Below are positions 5,831-6,181 of a stretch of DNA of 6,181 nucleotides, one piece after another (positions within the stretch are counted from its first letter, which is position 1; every line of letters starts with the position of its first letter). The notes under the pieces are model-generated. The model searched no databases. It saw only the letters and a list, made by a program, of their open reading frames with translations, and had not been told where the DNA came from. A program made the position numbers and the translations under genes. The DNA comes from Bdellovibrionales bacterium (lineage in GTDB: Bacteria > Bdellovibrionota > UBA1018 > CAIPTA01), in contig JAKFYM010000234.1 of assembly GCA_021730855.1 (NCBI GenBank), positions 1 through 6,181 of the forward strand. The letters run 5' to 3'.

Positions 5831-5877
5831 CTACCTAGCTTGCGAGGAGACGGAGACTGGTTCTGTTTAGCTGGTAG
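5831..5877. repeat. Inverted repeat, 9 base pairs with a bulge
   Basis: CTACC-T-AGCT (5831-5840) pairs with AGCTGGTAG (5869-5877) over nine base pairs with one bulged T, enclosing a 28-base purine-rich segment. It could form a stem-loop in RNA from either strand. No T tract follows, so it is not an obvious terminator. Confidence 0.4.
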
Positions 5878-5896
5878 TTGGTGGGCGCTGTAGTTG

Positions 5897-5915
5897 AATT
5901 GTAGAACCTACAATT
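5897..5915. repeat. Perfect 8-base inverted repeat with a 3-base loop
   Basis: AATTGTAG, then AAC, then CTACAATT. It is a perfect hairpin or a possible dimer binding site 20 bases after the previous inverted repeat. Neither side has a T tract expected of an intrinsic terminator. A protein binding site or a structured RNA element are the alternatives. Confidence 0.45.
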
Positions 5916-6057
5916 GTTCCCATGAATTTGTCACCCAACCACCCATAATGCCTATACTTTTTGGAACGGCTACGCAATATTAGCATTTTTGTTCCCACAC
6001 TAAATTTCATACATTAGCTGAGTTTGCGCTGAGTCGAGCGAGAAACTTTCGTTCCCG

Positions 6058-6180
6058 CTAAGAACTCTCCTTCGCCGTTCGTAACCCATGCTGCATAGGA
6101 AGAAAGCGAAATGCTAGCAAAGCGCACGCAACGCCAATAAAGTAATAGAATTTATTGGGGACTGCATACAGGCCAGTTAA
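6058..6180 (-). CDS. 3' end of a probable membrane-protein gene (partial)
   Basis: Read from the right edge on the - strand, 40 codons are open and end with TAG at 6060-6058. The segment FYYFIGVACALLAFRFLP is a convincing membrane helix, followed by a short positively charged tail (QHGLRTAKESS), as at the cytoplasmic C-terminus of an inner-membrane protein. The start lies outside the window and no family can be assigned. An open frame of this length can occur by chance, so coding rests on the hydrophobic pattern. Confidence 0.45.
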   Translation of the reverse strand, partial: LTGLYAVPNKFYYFIGVACALLAFRFLPMQHGLRTAKESS

Positions 6181-6181
6181 G

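Larger units (their letters stand above)
5743..6057. other. Gene-free intergenic region
   Basis: No convincing gene is seen in these 315 bases on either strand. Most frames are closed within 20 codons. The longest notable one is a 39-codon ATG frame at 5986-5867 on the - strand, with no recognisable product. The region holds two inverted repeats (5831-5877 and 5897-5915). It probably separates the toxin-antitoxin operon from the membrane-protein gene entering from the right. Confidence 0.6.

Noticed and set aside
5916..6056. GTTCCC repeated at 5916, 5991 and 6051, at intervals of 75 and 60 bases
   Set aside because: Only six bases are shared and the spacing is irregular. It is not a CRISPR array or a convincing iteron set.

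Overview
The window looks like an accessory stretch of a Gram-negative bacterial chromosome. Evidence is two proteins with Sec signal peptides and no cell-wall anchor, good AGGAGG-type ribosome binding sites on several genes, and mid-range base composition. The gene mix (LytS/LytTR signalling, small secreted hypothetical proteins, a RelE/HigB-like toxin-antitoxin pair) would suit Bdellovibrionota or another proteobacterial-type lineage. No marker gene is present, so the taxon is a weak inference.

Region 1 (1-558, + strand) opens with the last 11 codons of what looks like a histidine kinase. Seventeen bases later comes a single-domain response regulator. It is disrupted by a one-base frameshift exactly at the conserved Lys-Pro motif of the receiver domain; the correct reading resumes in another frame and stops at 473. 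Just after it is a ribosome-binding-site-plus-ATG start that dies after nine codons, perhaps the stump of a third gene.

Region 2 (559-1538, - strand) holds a small secreted four-cysteine protein of unknown function and a GNAT N-acetyltransferase.

Region 3 (1716-3929, + strand) is the centrepiece. Three tightly packed genes (gaps of 2 and 1 bases) encode a secreted 144-residue protein with a strong ribosome binding site, a four-helix LytS-type sensor histidine kinase and a LytTR-type response regulator. The layout suggests a complete signalling cassette in which the secreted protein could be a sensor partner or output of the kinase. That link is inferred from gene order only.

Region 4 (3926-4923, - strand) starts with the C-terminal remnant of a VOC (glyoxalase/bleomycin-resistance fold) gene, squeezed between the response regulator and a four-helix membrane protein. 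An intact VOC protein with a His-His-Glu metal-site pattern follows.

Region 5 (4997-5676, - strand) is a type II toxin-antitoxin operon. A RelE/Gp49-like toxin is followed, with an ATGA overlap, by an HTH antitoxin. A TTGACA promoter overlaps TGTATA/TATACA inverted repeats that look like the autoregulatory operator. Region 6 (5743-6057) has no convincing gene but contains two inverted repeats. The window ends in the 3' end of a probable membrane-protein gene read from the - strand.
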